From positions 1-62,217 of the forward strand of contig CAYMCO010000035.1 in assembly GCA_964388955.1 (NCBI GenBank): a DNA stretch of 62,217 nucleotides, read 5' to 3'. Under the pieces are notes generated by a model that did no database searches, had not been told where the DNA came from, and was given only the letters and a program-made list of their open reading frames with translations. The position numbers and the translations under genes were made by a program. Positions 43,355 through 52,423 of the stretch are shown piece after piece. This DNA comes from CAYMCO01 sp964388955 (GTDB taxonomy: Bacteria; Chloroflexota; Anaerolineae; Anaerolineales; E44-bin32). Each line of letters starts with the position of its first letter. The stretch's first letter is position 1.

Positions 43355-45700
43355 ATGCCCGATCTTTTGAGCGCGGATGAGCTGTACCGCGCCTGCGAAC
43401 CGGACGGCTTCGATTTTGAGACGACCGATGAGGTCCAAGCCGAGGATCGAGTCTTGGCACAGCAGAAAGCGGCGAAGACTCTCTCATTCGGCCTCGACAT
43501 GGAGGGATCCGGCTACCACATCTTCGTCGCCGGGAAGTCAGGCACCGGCCGCGAGAGCGCCGTCAAGTGGCTGGTCGGGGAGCGGGCGGCCCGTCGCGAC
43601 CGACCGGACGATTGGGTATATGTCTATAACTTCAAGGCCCCCGGGAGGCCCAAAGCCCTTCGGCTGCCGCCAGGCCAGGCGGTGATCTTCAAGCGGCAGA
43701 CCGAGTCACTTGTGAAGGATCTGCGGCTTCATCTCTGGGCGGCCGGTGAGGCGGAAGAATTCAAGCGGGCCCTGGATGAAAACTGGGACGATCTCCGGGC
43801 TGCCCGACAGGCGCAGTTGAATCAGCTGCGGGCTAAGGCGCAGGGCGCAGGGGCCGTCTTCCGGAGCGGCCCGGGGGGTATCTCGGTGCTGCCGGCGGCG
43901 CAAGATGAGCGCCCCGGAGTCCGAGGTCGACGATCCTTTTCGGCAGACGAAGATGAGTTGGCGGCCGAGTGGGCGCGCGGCATGCAGGCGTTGGCACAAC
44001 TGGAATCAACTGCTCGCAATGCAAGGCGAGAGTTGATCGAAGGCCAGGTGGGATTGTATGTCACTGGCGCTCTCGAGCCTCTGCGGGATCAATACGGTGA
44101 CAATCCTGAGGTGATGGCCCATTGTGAAGACTTGTACATGGACATCATACACCAGCTCGAAGAGCAAACCGCTCCTTGGGGGCGAGAGGATTCCTCCCGT
44201 GCGGACCCCGCAGCTGTGGACTATGAGCGGTACGAGGTCAATGTGATCGTGGATCATTCGGAAGACGATGGAGCCCCAGTGGTGTGGGTGTTCGATCCCA
44301 CCGTGCCTCGTCTGCTAGGTCGTGTTGTGCCGGAAGCATCCGGGAGAAACGGGGATGGAACGACCGATTTTAGGCTGATCAGGCCGGGAGCGCTGCATAC
44401 TGCGAACGGCGGATATCTTGTGCTTCGGACGAACGATCTATATCCGGAGGCCGAAGCGTGGCGGGCTCTCAAGCGGGGGCTGTTGGAGAGGGAGATTCGA
44501 CCGGATGATTCGGCGGCCAACAACTCATCGAAGCGAGGGGGTTTGGCTCCCGAGGCGGTCCCTTTGGCGGTGACGGTCATCCTGATCGGATCGGCCCACG
44601 ACTACGATCGGCTCTACGAGCGGGACGAGGATTTCCGTTCGCTGTTCAAAGTGATGGTCGAGTTCGATGAGCGGATGGAGCGGAACTCCGACGGGAAGGC
44701 CGAATATGTCGCCTTCATGGCCCGTCTATGCGCCCGGGAGTCGTTGCGCCCGCTGGATCGCTCAGGGGTGTGTCAGGTGATCGAGCACGGTGCTCGATTG
44801 GCCGGATCCCAACACAAGCTCAGCGCCCGGTTTGGACGGCTTTCGGATTTGATACGCGAGGCTGACCATATGGCTGAGGTCGCAGGCCGGGAAAGGATCA
44901 CCGCGGAGGATGTGCGGCGAGCGGCGGCGGAGGACAGGGGGCGGCATGAGACCGCCTATTCTCACCAATTCGAGGAGATCCTGGATGAAGCGGTGATGAT
45001 CGCCACCGATGGGGATGCCGTCGGCCAGTTGAATGGCCTGACGATCCAATCCTATGGCCCATACGACTATGGGCTGCCGAGCCGGATCACGGCGCGAACG
45101 TATATGGGCAAGGAAGGGGTTGTCCAGATTGACCGGGAGGTGGAGTTGGCGGGACCCATCCACAACAAGGGGCTGCTGACACTGATCGGCTTTCTCGGGG
45201 GGAGCTATGCGCAAGAGATGCCGCTCTCCTTGTCCGCCCAGATGACCTTCGAACAGAACTATGCGGACATCGATGGCGATAGCGCCTCCTCCGCGGAATT
45301 GTTTGCACTGCTGTCGAGTCTTTCTGGAATACCCCTGAAGCAGGGCATCGCGGTCACAGGTTCGGTCAATCAGGTGGGCGAGATCCAGGCGATTGGATCT
45401 GGGACCGAGAAGGTGGAAGGGTGGTTTGATCTTTGCGCCAGGAGGGGCCTGACCGGCGACCAGGGGGTGATCGTGCCGCGGGTGAGCGTCAAAGACCTGA
45501 TGCTCAAGGGGACCCTGCGGGATGCGGTGCGGGCGGGCGATTTCCATGTCTGGGCTGCCGCGACCGTGGACGAGGGGTTGGAGATCCTCACCGGAAGAGC
45601 GGCGGTGGAGGTCCACGCTGCCGCCAAGAAACGGCTGAAAGAGTTGGCAGAGGGGATCGAGTCTTTCGGCAAGGAGGAGGAAGATGAGGAGGGCCCGTGA
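43355..45700 (+). CDS. Lon-like ATP-binding protease (AAA_32 / S16 family)
   Basis: 781 aa. The N-terminal AAA-type domain has a nucleotide loop GKSGTGRES near residue 60, with Arg where classical Walker A has Lys. An insert domain (about 110-330) follows, then Walker B-like segments (ALHTANGGYLVLR), sensor regions, and the S16 protease domain at about 535-735. The Ser-Lys dyad is visible as DGDSASSAEL (Ser) and GSGTEKVEG (Lys). AAGGAG precedes ATG 43355. Unlike LonA it lacks the LAN substrate domain. Second gene of a three-gene operon; its last four bases (GTGA) overlap the ProRS start. Confidence 0.88.
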   Translation: MPDLLSADELYRACEPDGFDFETTDEVQAEDRVLAQQKAAKTLSFGLDMEGSGYHIFVAGKSGTGRESAVKWLVGERAARRDRPDDWVYVYNFKAPGRPKALRLPPGQAVIFKRQTESLVKDLRLHLWAAGEAEEFKRALDENWDDLRAARQAQLNQLRAKAQGAGAVFRSGPGGISVLPAAQDERPGVRGRRSFSADEDELAAEWARGMQALAQLESTARNARRELIEGQVGLYVTGALEPLRDQYGDNPEVMAHCEDLYMDIIHQLEEQTAPWGREDSSRADPAAVDYERYEVNVIVDHSEDDGAPVVWVFDPTVPRLLGRVVPEASGRNGDGTTDFRLIRPGALHTANGGYLVLRTNDLYPEAEAWRALKRGLLEREIRPDDSAANNSSKRGGLAPEAVPLAVTVILIGSAHDYDRLYERDEDFRSLFKVMVEFDERMERNSDGKAEYVAFMARLCARESLRPLDRSGVCQVIEHGARLAGSQHKLSARFGRLSDLIREADHMAEVAGRERITAEDVRRAAAEDRGRHETAYSHQFEEILDEAVMIATDGDAVGQLNGLTIQSYGPYDYGLPSRITARTYMGKEGVVQIDREVELAGPIHNKGLLTLIGFLGGSYAQEMPLSLSAQMTFEQNYADIDGDSASSAELFALLSSLSGIPLKQGIAVTGSVNQVGEIQAIGSGTEKVEGWFDLCARRGLTGDQGVIVPRVSVKDLMLKGTLRDAVRAGDFHVWAAATVDEGLEILTGRAAVEVHAAAKKRLKELAEGIESFGKEEEDEEGP

Positions 45701-47130
45701 GTCAAGAAGGACTACCTTCGCGGTCCGATGATTTCGCCGAGTGGTACAACCAGCTTGTCCTGCGCGCGGAATTGGCCGACTACGCTCCCGTGCGAGGGAC
45801 AATGGTCGTGCGCCCCTATGGCTGGGCGCTCTGGGAAAATATCCAGGCGGCATTGGACGCGCGCTTCAAGGCCACTGGCCATGTAAACGCCGCCTTTCCG
45901 TTGTTCATCCCGATGAGTTTTCTCTCCCGTGAGCGGGAGCATGTGGAGGGATTCAAACCCGAACTCGCGGTGGTCACCCACGCTGGGGGCGAGGAACTCC
46001 GGGAGCCGCTGGTGGTGCGCCCGACGTCTGAGACTATTATCGGGCACATGTACGCCAAGTGGATCAAATCCTACCATGATCTTCCCGTGTTGATCAACCT
46101 GTGGAACAGCGTGGTGCGTTGGGAACTGCGAACCAAGCTTTTCCTGCGCACGACCGAATTCTACTGGCAGGAAGGCCACACTGCCCATGCCACAGAGGTC
46201 GAGGCGGAGGCGGAGACGCTGCGGATGCTGGAAATCTACGCCGATTTCTCGGAAAACGAGGCCGCGGTCCCTGTTGTCCGTGGGCGAAAGAGCGCCAGCG
46301 AGAAATTTGCCGGCGCAGTGTACTCCTACAGCATCGAGGCCATGATGGGGGATCGACGCGCGCTGCAGGCGGGCACATCGCATCATCTGGGCCGGAATTT
46401 CGCGCGCGCTTTCGATATCCAGTTCCTGAATGAGGACAATGAGCTGCAATATTGCTGGACGACCTCATGGGGCCTGTCGTCCCGATTCATCGGGGCCATC
46501 ATTATGGTGCATGGCGATGATCAGGGGTTGATTCTGCCGCCTAGACTCGCACCGCATCAGATCGTGATTGTGCCCATATACCGGAATGACGAGGAGCGGT
46601 CGGCGGTGATGCAAGTTGTGGCGAGGTTGGAGGGCGCGCTGAGGGAGTTCCGGGTCCACGTCGATGGGCGCGAAGGGTTGACGCCGGGCTTCAAATTTAA
46701 TGATTGGGAGATGCGGGGAGTCCCACTCCGGTTGGAAGTCGGGCCGAGAGATGTGGCAGCGGGGGAGGTGACATTGGCGAGGCGGGACCGCCCCGGACGA
46801 CAGGGCAAGAGCACCGCTCTGCAGGCGGAAGTCTCGAAAGCCGTGGGAGGGCTCTTGGAGGAGATTCAGGCCTCCCGTTATGCGCGCGCGGTGGCGTTCC
46901 AAGAGGAAAATACCCACCGGCCTGAGGATTTTGAGGCTTTTGCCGCAGCCGTAGAAACGGGGTGGGCGGAGGCCTGGTGGTGCGGCGATCCCGAGTGCGA
47001 GCAGGGGATCAAGGAGACCACCCATGCCAGCACGCGCTGCATTCCGCTGGATCAGCGGGGAGGGGAGGGCAGGTGCGTGCATTGCGGCCGGCGGGCCACC
47101 GAGCGCGCCATTTTCGGCCGTGCCTACTAG
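45697..47130 (+). CDS. proS: Prolyl-tRNA synthetase, archaeal/eukaryal-type
   Basis: 477-aa class II synthetase charging tRNA(Pro). Motif 1 region RPYGWALWENIQ, proline-site loop VRPTSE, motif 2 RWELRTKLFLRTTEFYWQEGH and motif 3 MVHGDDQGLILPPRLAP are seen. The anticodon-binding domain follows, then a C-terminal zinc-type domain with C-x4-C and C-x2-C (CVHCGRR) ending in a conserved Tyr. No INS editing domain, which defines the short type. The GTG start overlaps the protease stop, so expression is coupled. Confidence 0.95.
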   Translation: MSQEGLPSRSDDFAEWYNQLVLRAELADYAPVRGTMVVRPYGWALWENIQAALDARFKATGHVNAAFPLFIPMSFLSREREHVEGFKPELAVVTHAGGEELREPLVVRPTSETIIGHMYAKWIKSYHDLPVLINLWNSVVRWELRTKLFLRTTEFYWQEGHTAHATEVEAEAETLRMLEIYADFSENEAAVPVVRGRKSASEKFAGAVYSYSIEAMMGDRRALQAGTSHHLGRNFARAFDIQFLNEDNELQYCWTTSWGLSSRFIGAIIMVHGDDQGLILPPRLAPHQIVIVPIYRNDEERSAVMQVVARLEGALREFRVHVDGREGLTPGFKFNDWEMRGVPLRLEVGPRDVAAGEVTLARRDRPGRQGKSTALQAEVSKAVGGLLEEIQASRYARAVAFQEENTHRPEDFEAFAAAVETGWAEAWWCGDPECEQGIKETTHASTRCIPLDQRGGEGRCVHCGRRATERAIFGRAY

Positions 47131-47234
47131 CACTGCCCCAGAGCGGAGGACGGGACGGACGCCACATCATCGGCCGAGCGCGTTCTCGCATGCCGGCCGG
47201 CGTTAGGATTTCTTCGCTGCCGCGCGACGGAGGC

Positions 47235-47915
47235 TCAGCGCAAGAAGAAGGAGCGGCTCCCAGGTTCCTCCCAGCCGTGGCGACCGATCAAGGGGACGAA
47301 TGCCACAGGGGCGATCTGCTCACGCTGGAACTCGTCCCCATGACGGCGCAATCTCTCGAGGGTTTGGCTGTAGCGGGAGCCCACCGGGAGGACCAGGCGC
47401 CCGCCTTCCCCAAGCTGTTCTTTGAGCGGCTCTGGGACTCTGGGCGCTGCTGCGGTGACCAAAATGGCCTGGAAAGGGCCGTGTTCAGCGGCCCCCATGC
47501 TCCCATCGCTGAGTATCACTTGAACGTTGGAATACCCGAGCGCATTGAGCCGCGATTGCGCTTGGTCCGCCAAATCAGAGATCCGTTCAAGTGTGTATAC
47601 CCGTTTCGCCAGCAGGCTTAAGATTGCGGCCTGGTAGCCGGATCCGGTCCCGATTTCAAGAGCATTGTCCTCGGGCTCCAGTTCCAGGAGTTGGGTCATC
47701 AGGGCGACGATATAGGGTTGGGAGATGGTTTGTCCGTGGCCGATGGAGAGGGGAGCGTCGGCGTATGCCATTTCGCGATACCCCTCGGGCACGAATTCGT
47801 GCCGTGGAACTCGGCGCATGGCTGCCAGAACCCTGGGATCAGAAATATCCCGCGCTTGGAGCTGGATCTCGACCATCCGCTCCCGTGCCCGACGGGTCTC
47901 TTGGCTCTCTTCCAT
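47235..47915 (-). CDS. pcm: Protein-L-isoaspartate O-methyltransferase
   Basis: 226-aa SAM-dependent repair enzyme for isomerised aspartyl residues. The family N-terminus (VLAAMRRVPRHEFVP), the substrate loop YADAPLSIGHGQTISQPYIVA, the SAM motif LEIGTGSGYQAAILS and the PVG segment are all present. ATG at 47915 lies 15 bases from a TATAAT box and has no Shine-Dalgarno sequence, so its leader is only a few nucleotides. It is convergent with proS. Confidence 0.95.
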   Translation of the reverse strand: MEESQETRRARERMVEIQLQARDISDPRVLAAMRRVPRHEFVPEGYREMAYADAPLSIGHGQTISQPYIVALMTQLLELEPEDNALEIGTGSGYQAAILSLLAKRVYTLERISDLADQAQSRLNALGYSNVQVILSDGSMGAAEHGPFQAILVTAAAPRVPEPLKEQLGEGGRLVLPVGSRYSQTLERLRRHGDEFQREQIAPVAFVPLIGRHGWEEPGSRSFFLR

Positions 47916-47930
47916 GGCGTCTTTGCCTGG

Positions 47931-47959
47931 ATTATACGGCAGCGAGGGCCCGGCGGCAA
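47931..47959 (-). promoter_or_regulatory. Promoter of pcm, near-leaderless
   Basis: TTGCCG (47954-47959), 17-nt spacer, TATAAT (47931-47936) on the minus strand. Expected start about 9 bases before the ATG. Confidence 0.7.
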
Positions 47960-48012
47960 AGGGCGGGGTCGTAAGCGCCGATGGATGCCCGATCTGGCCT
48001 GTCGGTGGGAGA

Positions 48013-48660
48013 TCACCAACGGCTGGTCATGCGCTGCTCTTTCCACACGTCGGCTTCGTTGTGGTATCCTGCTTGCTCCCAGAAGCCCAGCCGGTCCTTG
48101 CGCATGAATTCCAGGCCGCGCAGCCACTTTCCCCCTTTCCAAAGGTAGACGGTCTTCAGGTCATCCCGCCCGGGAATATGCCCCACAACGCCGCGCAGGG
48201 GATACCCGTGCGCGGGGGTGAGCGGCTTTCCGTCGAAGTGTGTAGCGAGCAGGAAGCTGTCCGACAAGGCGACAGCCAGTGGCAGATTGGTGGTGAAGCC
48301 CGCTTCGCAGTGCTGCATCAGATACCTGGCCTCGGGATCGACGCGGATACCCGCCGCATCGATAAGCCGCTGCAGTGAGATTCCCTCCCACTGGGTATCG
48401 AACTTGCTCCAACGGGTCACGCAGTGGATGTCCATGGTAATGATTGTCTTGGGAAGCCCCATGAGCTCATCCCAGGTCCAGCGTCGCTGCTCGTCGACCG
48501 CTCCCCATATCCGAAAATCCCAGGATGCCGGATTGAATCCGGGTACGCGCCCGTAGTGCAGGACGGGAAATTTTTGGGTCAAGGACTGGCCGGGGGGCAG
48601 ACGCCCGGACCGGCGCATGGCCTCTTGGCGCTCTCGGCGCTCCAAGGGACGACCAAGCAT
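48013..48660 (-). CDS. Sulfite-oxidase-like molybdopterin oxidoreductase
   Basis: 215-aa protein with the sulfite oxidase / MsrP (YedY) molybdopterin fold. The Mo-ligand cysteine is in MDIHCVTRWSKFDTQWEG. No Tat or Sec signal is present, so it is a cytoplasmic single-domain member with no heme or membrane partner. GGAGGTGGG precedes the ATG. Substrate unknown. No molybdenum cofactor synthesis genes are nearby. Confidence 0.9.
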   Translation of the reverse strand: MLGRPLERRERQEAMRRSGRLPPGQSLTQKFPVLHYGRVPGFNPASWDFRIWGAVDEQRRWTWDELMGLPKTIITMDIHCVTRWSKFDTQWEGISLQRLIDAAGIRVDPEARYLMQHCEAGFTTNLPLAVALSDSFLLATHFDGKPLTPAHGYPLRGVVGHIPGRDDLKTVYLWKGGKWLRGLEFMRKDRLGFWEQAGYHNEADVWKEQRMTSRW

Positions 48661-48686
48661 AATCCCACCTCCGAATGGTCACGTCG

Positions 48687-48695
48687 ATTATATCA
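48687..48695 (-). promoter_or_regulatory. Extended -10 promoter of the molybdoenzyme gene
   Basis: TGaTATAAT on the minus strand (hexamer 48687-48692), 27 bases ahead of the ATG. Confidence 0.6.
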
Positions 48696-48828
48696 AGTGC
48701 AGTGATGCGGATGGCGGCGGAATCGAAGCCGTCACAGGGGAACGCCCCAATACTTATGTAAAGTAGAGATGGCCAAAGCGCAGGGGCCGGAGACGCGAGG
48801 CACAAGCCGGGGGGTGGAGGTGTGGGGT

Positions 48829-51800
48829 CTATGCCGCGACCAGTCGGGTGACCTCTGCTTTGTGCAGGAAGGAGCGGCGCAGTTCCTCCGAACCGATATG
48901 CGTAGAGATGTAGCGCACCAATGAGAGGGCACGATGTCCCAGTTCCTCGGCCCGCTTCGGATTTCCCATCTCGGCCTCAACTTGGCTGAGCAGCGCAAGG
49001 ATCTGCCACAGGATGCGTCGGGCCGGGATTCCTTTGAGCTCGGAGAGCGCGCGGTAGCCGGCACGCCTGGCCTGATCTATTTCCCCGCGCTTCGCGAGCA
49101 CCCTGGCCTGGAGATACCGTGTCTCTCCCAGGAAAGGCGCTGCTTGCGCCCGCTCGAAGAAAGTCTCCGCTTCTTGGAGAATGCGGATGGCGCGATCATA
49201 GTCTTTGTTTGCCTCGGCGACGGTGGCTTCGATGGAGGCAAAAGGCACAATGACGCTCATTGTGGAGGCTTGCCGGATACCGCTGCGAGCGAGTTCTATG
49301 GTGCGTCCCGCTTCATCCGGTGAGCCCGCCAGTGCGAGCAGGTAGGCGAGCACGGCTTGCACTGCAGGGGCGAGGAATGGCAGTCGCGAGCGCACGACGG
49401 GGTATGCCGCCTGAACCCGTTCGAGCCCTTCGCTTGGTTGCCCCAGCATGCCCAGGGCCATGCCCGTCCAAATGGGGGTCGAGAGCTGCGGCACCAGGAA
49501 TCCCGCGTCGCGGCTCAACTCCTGGCTCAAGCGCATGATCTCAAAGGCGCGCCCAAACTCCCCCAGATCGATGTAAACCAATCCAGTGTACATGCGGCTG
49601 AAAGACTTGCCCCAAAGGTTTTCGATGCGCTGGCTGAGCTCCCATGCCTGGTCCGAGGCCTGGAGTGCCTCCTGATATCGACCCAGGAGGTAGCGCAGGA
49701 ATACGGTGCTGGAGAGATTGTCCACGGTCAGCGGAAGGTTGTCCGTCTCGTGCCAGACCTCGAGCGCCTCTTCCAGGGCGGCACCGGCCTTCCCGAGATC
49801 CCCGACTGCGAGATAGCACCAAAAGAGGTCAGTCAAGGTGAATCCGACCTGTTCACGCATACCTAGGCGACGGGAGATCTGCAGGGACTGCTCTCCATAG
49901 GCAAGCCCCTCCTCATCGCGACCGGTGAAGCGGCTCAGGAGACAAAAGTTCCAGAGAATCTTGGCCTCCGCCTGGGCATCCCCAGATTCCCGGGCGAGTT
50001 CCAGGGCCTGGTGAGCGATCGCCCCTCCCTTGGTGGCATCAAAGAGGGGCGTGGGAGACACATGTAGTGTGATGATGGGCAGAAGTGAGACGAGCTCCAT
50101 CTGCCGGTCGTCCTTTTCTTGGGCGAAGGAACGCATTTCTTGGTAGGTCTCCATGGCCTGCTCATATCTGGAGCCCAATTCCAGGGCCCGACCCCGCTGA
50201 AGGAAGAGCTGGCTCAGTATCTGCGGAGGGTTCTCCTCCCGCAGCGCGATGTTCAGCGCGTGGCTATAGTGCTCGGCTGCTTCGAGATTGGCGTTGATCC
50301 GGTAGGCCGAATCGCCGGCGCGCTGATACGCGCCCAAGGCCTGGTCGGGCATATGTGCGCGCTCGTAGTGCACGGCGATCGCAGCGGCAAACTCATCCCT
50401 CTGGTCGGGATAGAGGTGCTCGAGGGCCTGGCCGACGGCACGGTGAAGGTCCTTGCGTTGGTCAGCGAGCAGTGAGCGGTATGCGACCTCTTGGATGGCC
50501 GCGTTCTTGAATACATATTCTCGATCGGGGACGCGTGCCTTCTCCAGAATAAGATCGTAGCGCTGTAGGTGCAGCAAGCATTCCAGCAGGCGTGTGTTGG
50601 CCGGAACGACCTCCTGCAGCAGGCGGAACCCAAACCGGCGGCCGATGACGGCCGCGGTTTGCAGCGTCGATCGTTCAAGGCGTTCGAGGCGGTCGAGCCG
50701 GGCCTGGATCACCTCCTGCAAGGTCTCTGGCAGGCGGATTTCGGCGCCGGCGATCAATCTCCAGCTATCCCCCTCCTGCACCAACACATCGCTTTCCTGC
50801 ATGTGGCGCACCAACTCCTCTATAAAGAAAGGGTTGCCCTCGGAGCGATCCCGGATCACATTCCAAAGGGATTCCGGCAGCACTTCTGTGCCAAGGAGAT
50901 TGGCTGCCAATTGGCGGCTGGAGGCAGGTTCCAGCGGGGGGAGGTTGATTTCGAGGTAGCGGTGCGCGAAGTCGCGCTCCGCATGGGATTTCAAATCCCA
51001 GACCTTCCGATCTCGGTCTGGGCGGAAGAGCAGCACAAGCGCCAGGGGCGCGCGCTCGGTGGAGAAGAACAGCGATTCGATGAGATCCAGGGAGCTGGGG
51101 TCCGCCCATTGTAGATCGTCGAAGGCGAGCAGCAAAGGCGCCTCTTCCGCCATGGCCTCGATCGTGCGCACAAATGCGGCTCCGATCTTGCGACCCAGGG
51201 CGTCCGCGTCCAGCGCGCTGACCGCATCCTTGGAGGCGGAGGGGACCGGTGCGCCCAGCAGCACGGCGAGGTATGCCCAGATCTCCGATCGGTCATCCTC
51301 GAAGAGGTCTCCCAGGCGCCGCTCCAACTTGAGATCCAGCATGGCGGGCGAATCATCCGCATGGATCATCAACTGCTGGCGCATCAAATCTCGAATGACG
51401 CCGTAGGGCTGATCCTGGCGGTAGGAGTAGGCGCGGCCCTCGGCCCAATGGATGTCGAGATCTTGAGTTGCATATCGGGCCTCGTCGAGCAGGCGGTTCT
51501 TTCCGATACCGGGTTCGCCAATCATGGCGCATAGCGCGCCGCGCCCGGCGTTCAATCCCTCCACGAGCGACAGGAGAGAGCGGCGCTCAGAACCGCGGCC
51601 CACCATTGGTATCTGATGTGCTGACTGTGCGATGGCCGGCGCGATATCCGACCGAGACTTGTCGCCCACCAGGCGAAAACCGGCCACTGGCTGCGCCATG
51701 CCCTTCAGCTGGAATTCGCCCGCCGGTTGCACCTCAAATCGCGGAGGAAGCAGGCGTGCGGTGGTTTCGCCTAGCAGGGTACCTCCGGGTTCGGCGGCCG

Positions 51801-52242
51801 CCTGCAAGCGGGCAGCCAGGTTTATGGGTCGGCCCATGGCGGTGTACTCGGAGATATCCTCGCCGCCCACATGACCCATCACCACGTTCCCGCTTTGGAT
51901 GCCGATGCGCACCTGCAGCGAGAAGCCGAGCTCCTCCCCATAGCCTGTGACGGTCTGGTGGATCTCAAGCGCGGCCAGTGCGGCGCGCTCGGGATCGTCC
52001 TCGTGGGCTTCGGGCGCGCCGAAGAACGCCAGCAGGCCATCTCCCATCAGGCGTGCCACCGTTCCGCCGTATTCCAGTACAGCTCGGCTGATATGCTCCA
52101 GGCAGCGGCTCAGAACCAGGCGCGCCGTCTCGGCGTCGGTCCCCTCGGTGAAGGCTGTGGAACCGACGATGTCGGCAAAAAGGATGGTCACAAGACGGAC
52201 TTCGGGTTCGCCTGCGCTGGGCGTAGCGTTTTCCATGGTCAT
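48829..52242 (-). CDS. Class III adenylate/guanylate cyclase - ATPase - TPR regulator
   Basis: 1137 aa. Residues 15-200 are a class III cyclase domain with metal aspartates D24 (LFADIVGST) and D68 (MGDGLLAFF), and NLAARLQ. The usual base-selecting lysine before MGDG is Arg. Residues 215-560 are an AAA16/STAND-like ATPase with Walker A GEPGIGKNR (Asn where Ser/Thr is normal) and Walker B LLLAFDDLQWAD. Residues 600-1137 are helical TPR-like repeats. ATG 52242 or 52236 is likely; a GTG at 52254 is in frame. Such proteins are common in Chloroflexota, and their ligands are unknown. A second messenger or scaffold role is inference. Confidence 0.88.
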   Translation of the reverse strand: MTMENATPSAGEPEVRLVTILFADIVGSTAFTEGTDAETARLVLSRCLEHISRAVLEYGGTVARLMGDGLLAFFGAPEAHEDDPERAALAALEIHQTVTGYGEELGFSLQVRIGIQSGNVVMGHVGGEDISEYTAMGRPINLAARLQAAAEPGGTLLGETTARLLPPRFEVQPAGEFQLKGMAQPVAGFRLVGDKSRSDIAPAIAQSAHQIPMVGRGSERRSLLSLVEGLNAGRGALCAMIGEPGIGKNRLLDEARYATQDLDIHWAEGRAYSYRQDQPYGVIRDLMRQQLMIHADDSPAMLDLKLERRLGDLFEDDRSEIWAYLAVLLGAPVPSASKDAVSALDADALGRKIGAAFVRTIEAMAEEAPLLLAFDDLQWADPSSLDLIESLFFSTERAPLALVLLFRPDRDRKVWDLKSHAERDFAHRYLEINLPPLEPASSRQLAANLLGTEVLPESLWNVIRDRSEGNPFFIEELVRHMQESDVLVQEGDSWRLIAGAEIRLPETLQEVIQARLDRLERLERSTLQTAAVIGRRFGFRLLQEVVPANTRLLECLLHLQRYDLILEKARVPDREYVFKNAAIQEVAYRSLLADQRKDLHRAVGQALEHLYPDQRDEFAAAIAVHYERAHMPDQALGAYQRAGDSAYRINANLEAAEHYSHALNIALREENPPQILSQLFLQRGRALELGSRYEQAMETYQEMRSFAQEKDDRQMELVSLLPIITLHVSPTPLFDATKGGAIAHQALELARESGDAQAEAKILWNFCLLSRFTGRDEEGLAYGEQSLQISRRLGMREQVGFTLTDLFWCYLAVGDLGKAGAALEEALEVWHETDNLPLTVDNLSSTVFLRYLLGRYQEALQASDQAWELSQRIENLWGKSFSRMYTGLVYIDLGEFGRAFEIMRLSQELSRDAGFLVPQLSTPIWTGMALGMLGQPSEGLERVQAAYPVVRSRLPFLAPAVQAVLAYLLALAGSPDEAGRTIELARSGIRQASTMSVIVPFASIEATVAEANKDYDRAIRILQEAETFFERAQAAPFLGETRYLQARVLAKRGEIDQARRAGYRALSELKGIPARRILWQILALLSQVEAEMGNPKRAEELGHRALSLVRYISTHIGSEELRRSFLHKAEVTRLVAA

Positions 52243-52423
52243 GGATCTATACACGCCCTAGTCTACACCTAAATCAGAGAAAAAGCATCAGTAATCTCTC
52301 TATGGCTATCGCCGGGTATTTGGCGCCGGGATTTCCCCCTCAATCTGGTGGCGGTCTGGGCCAGAGGCTGAATGGCGGGTGCAGGAGCCGCAGCAAGCGG
52401 CGGCCCTTCGCCGTTGCGGGAGG

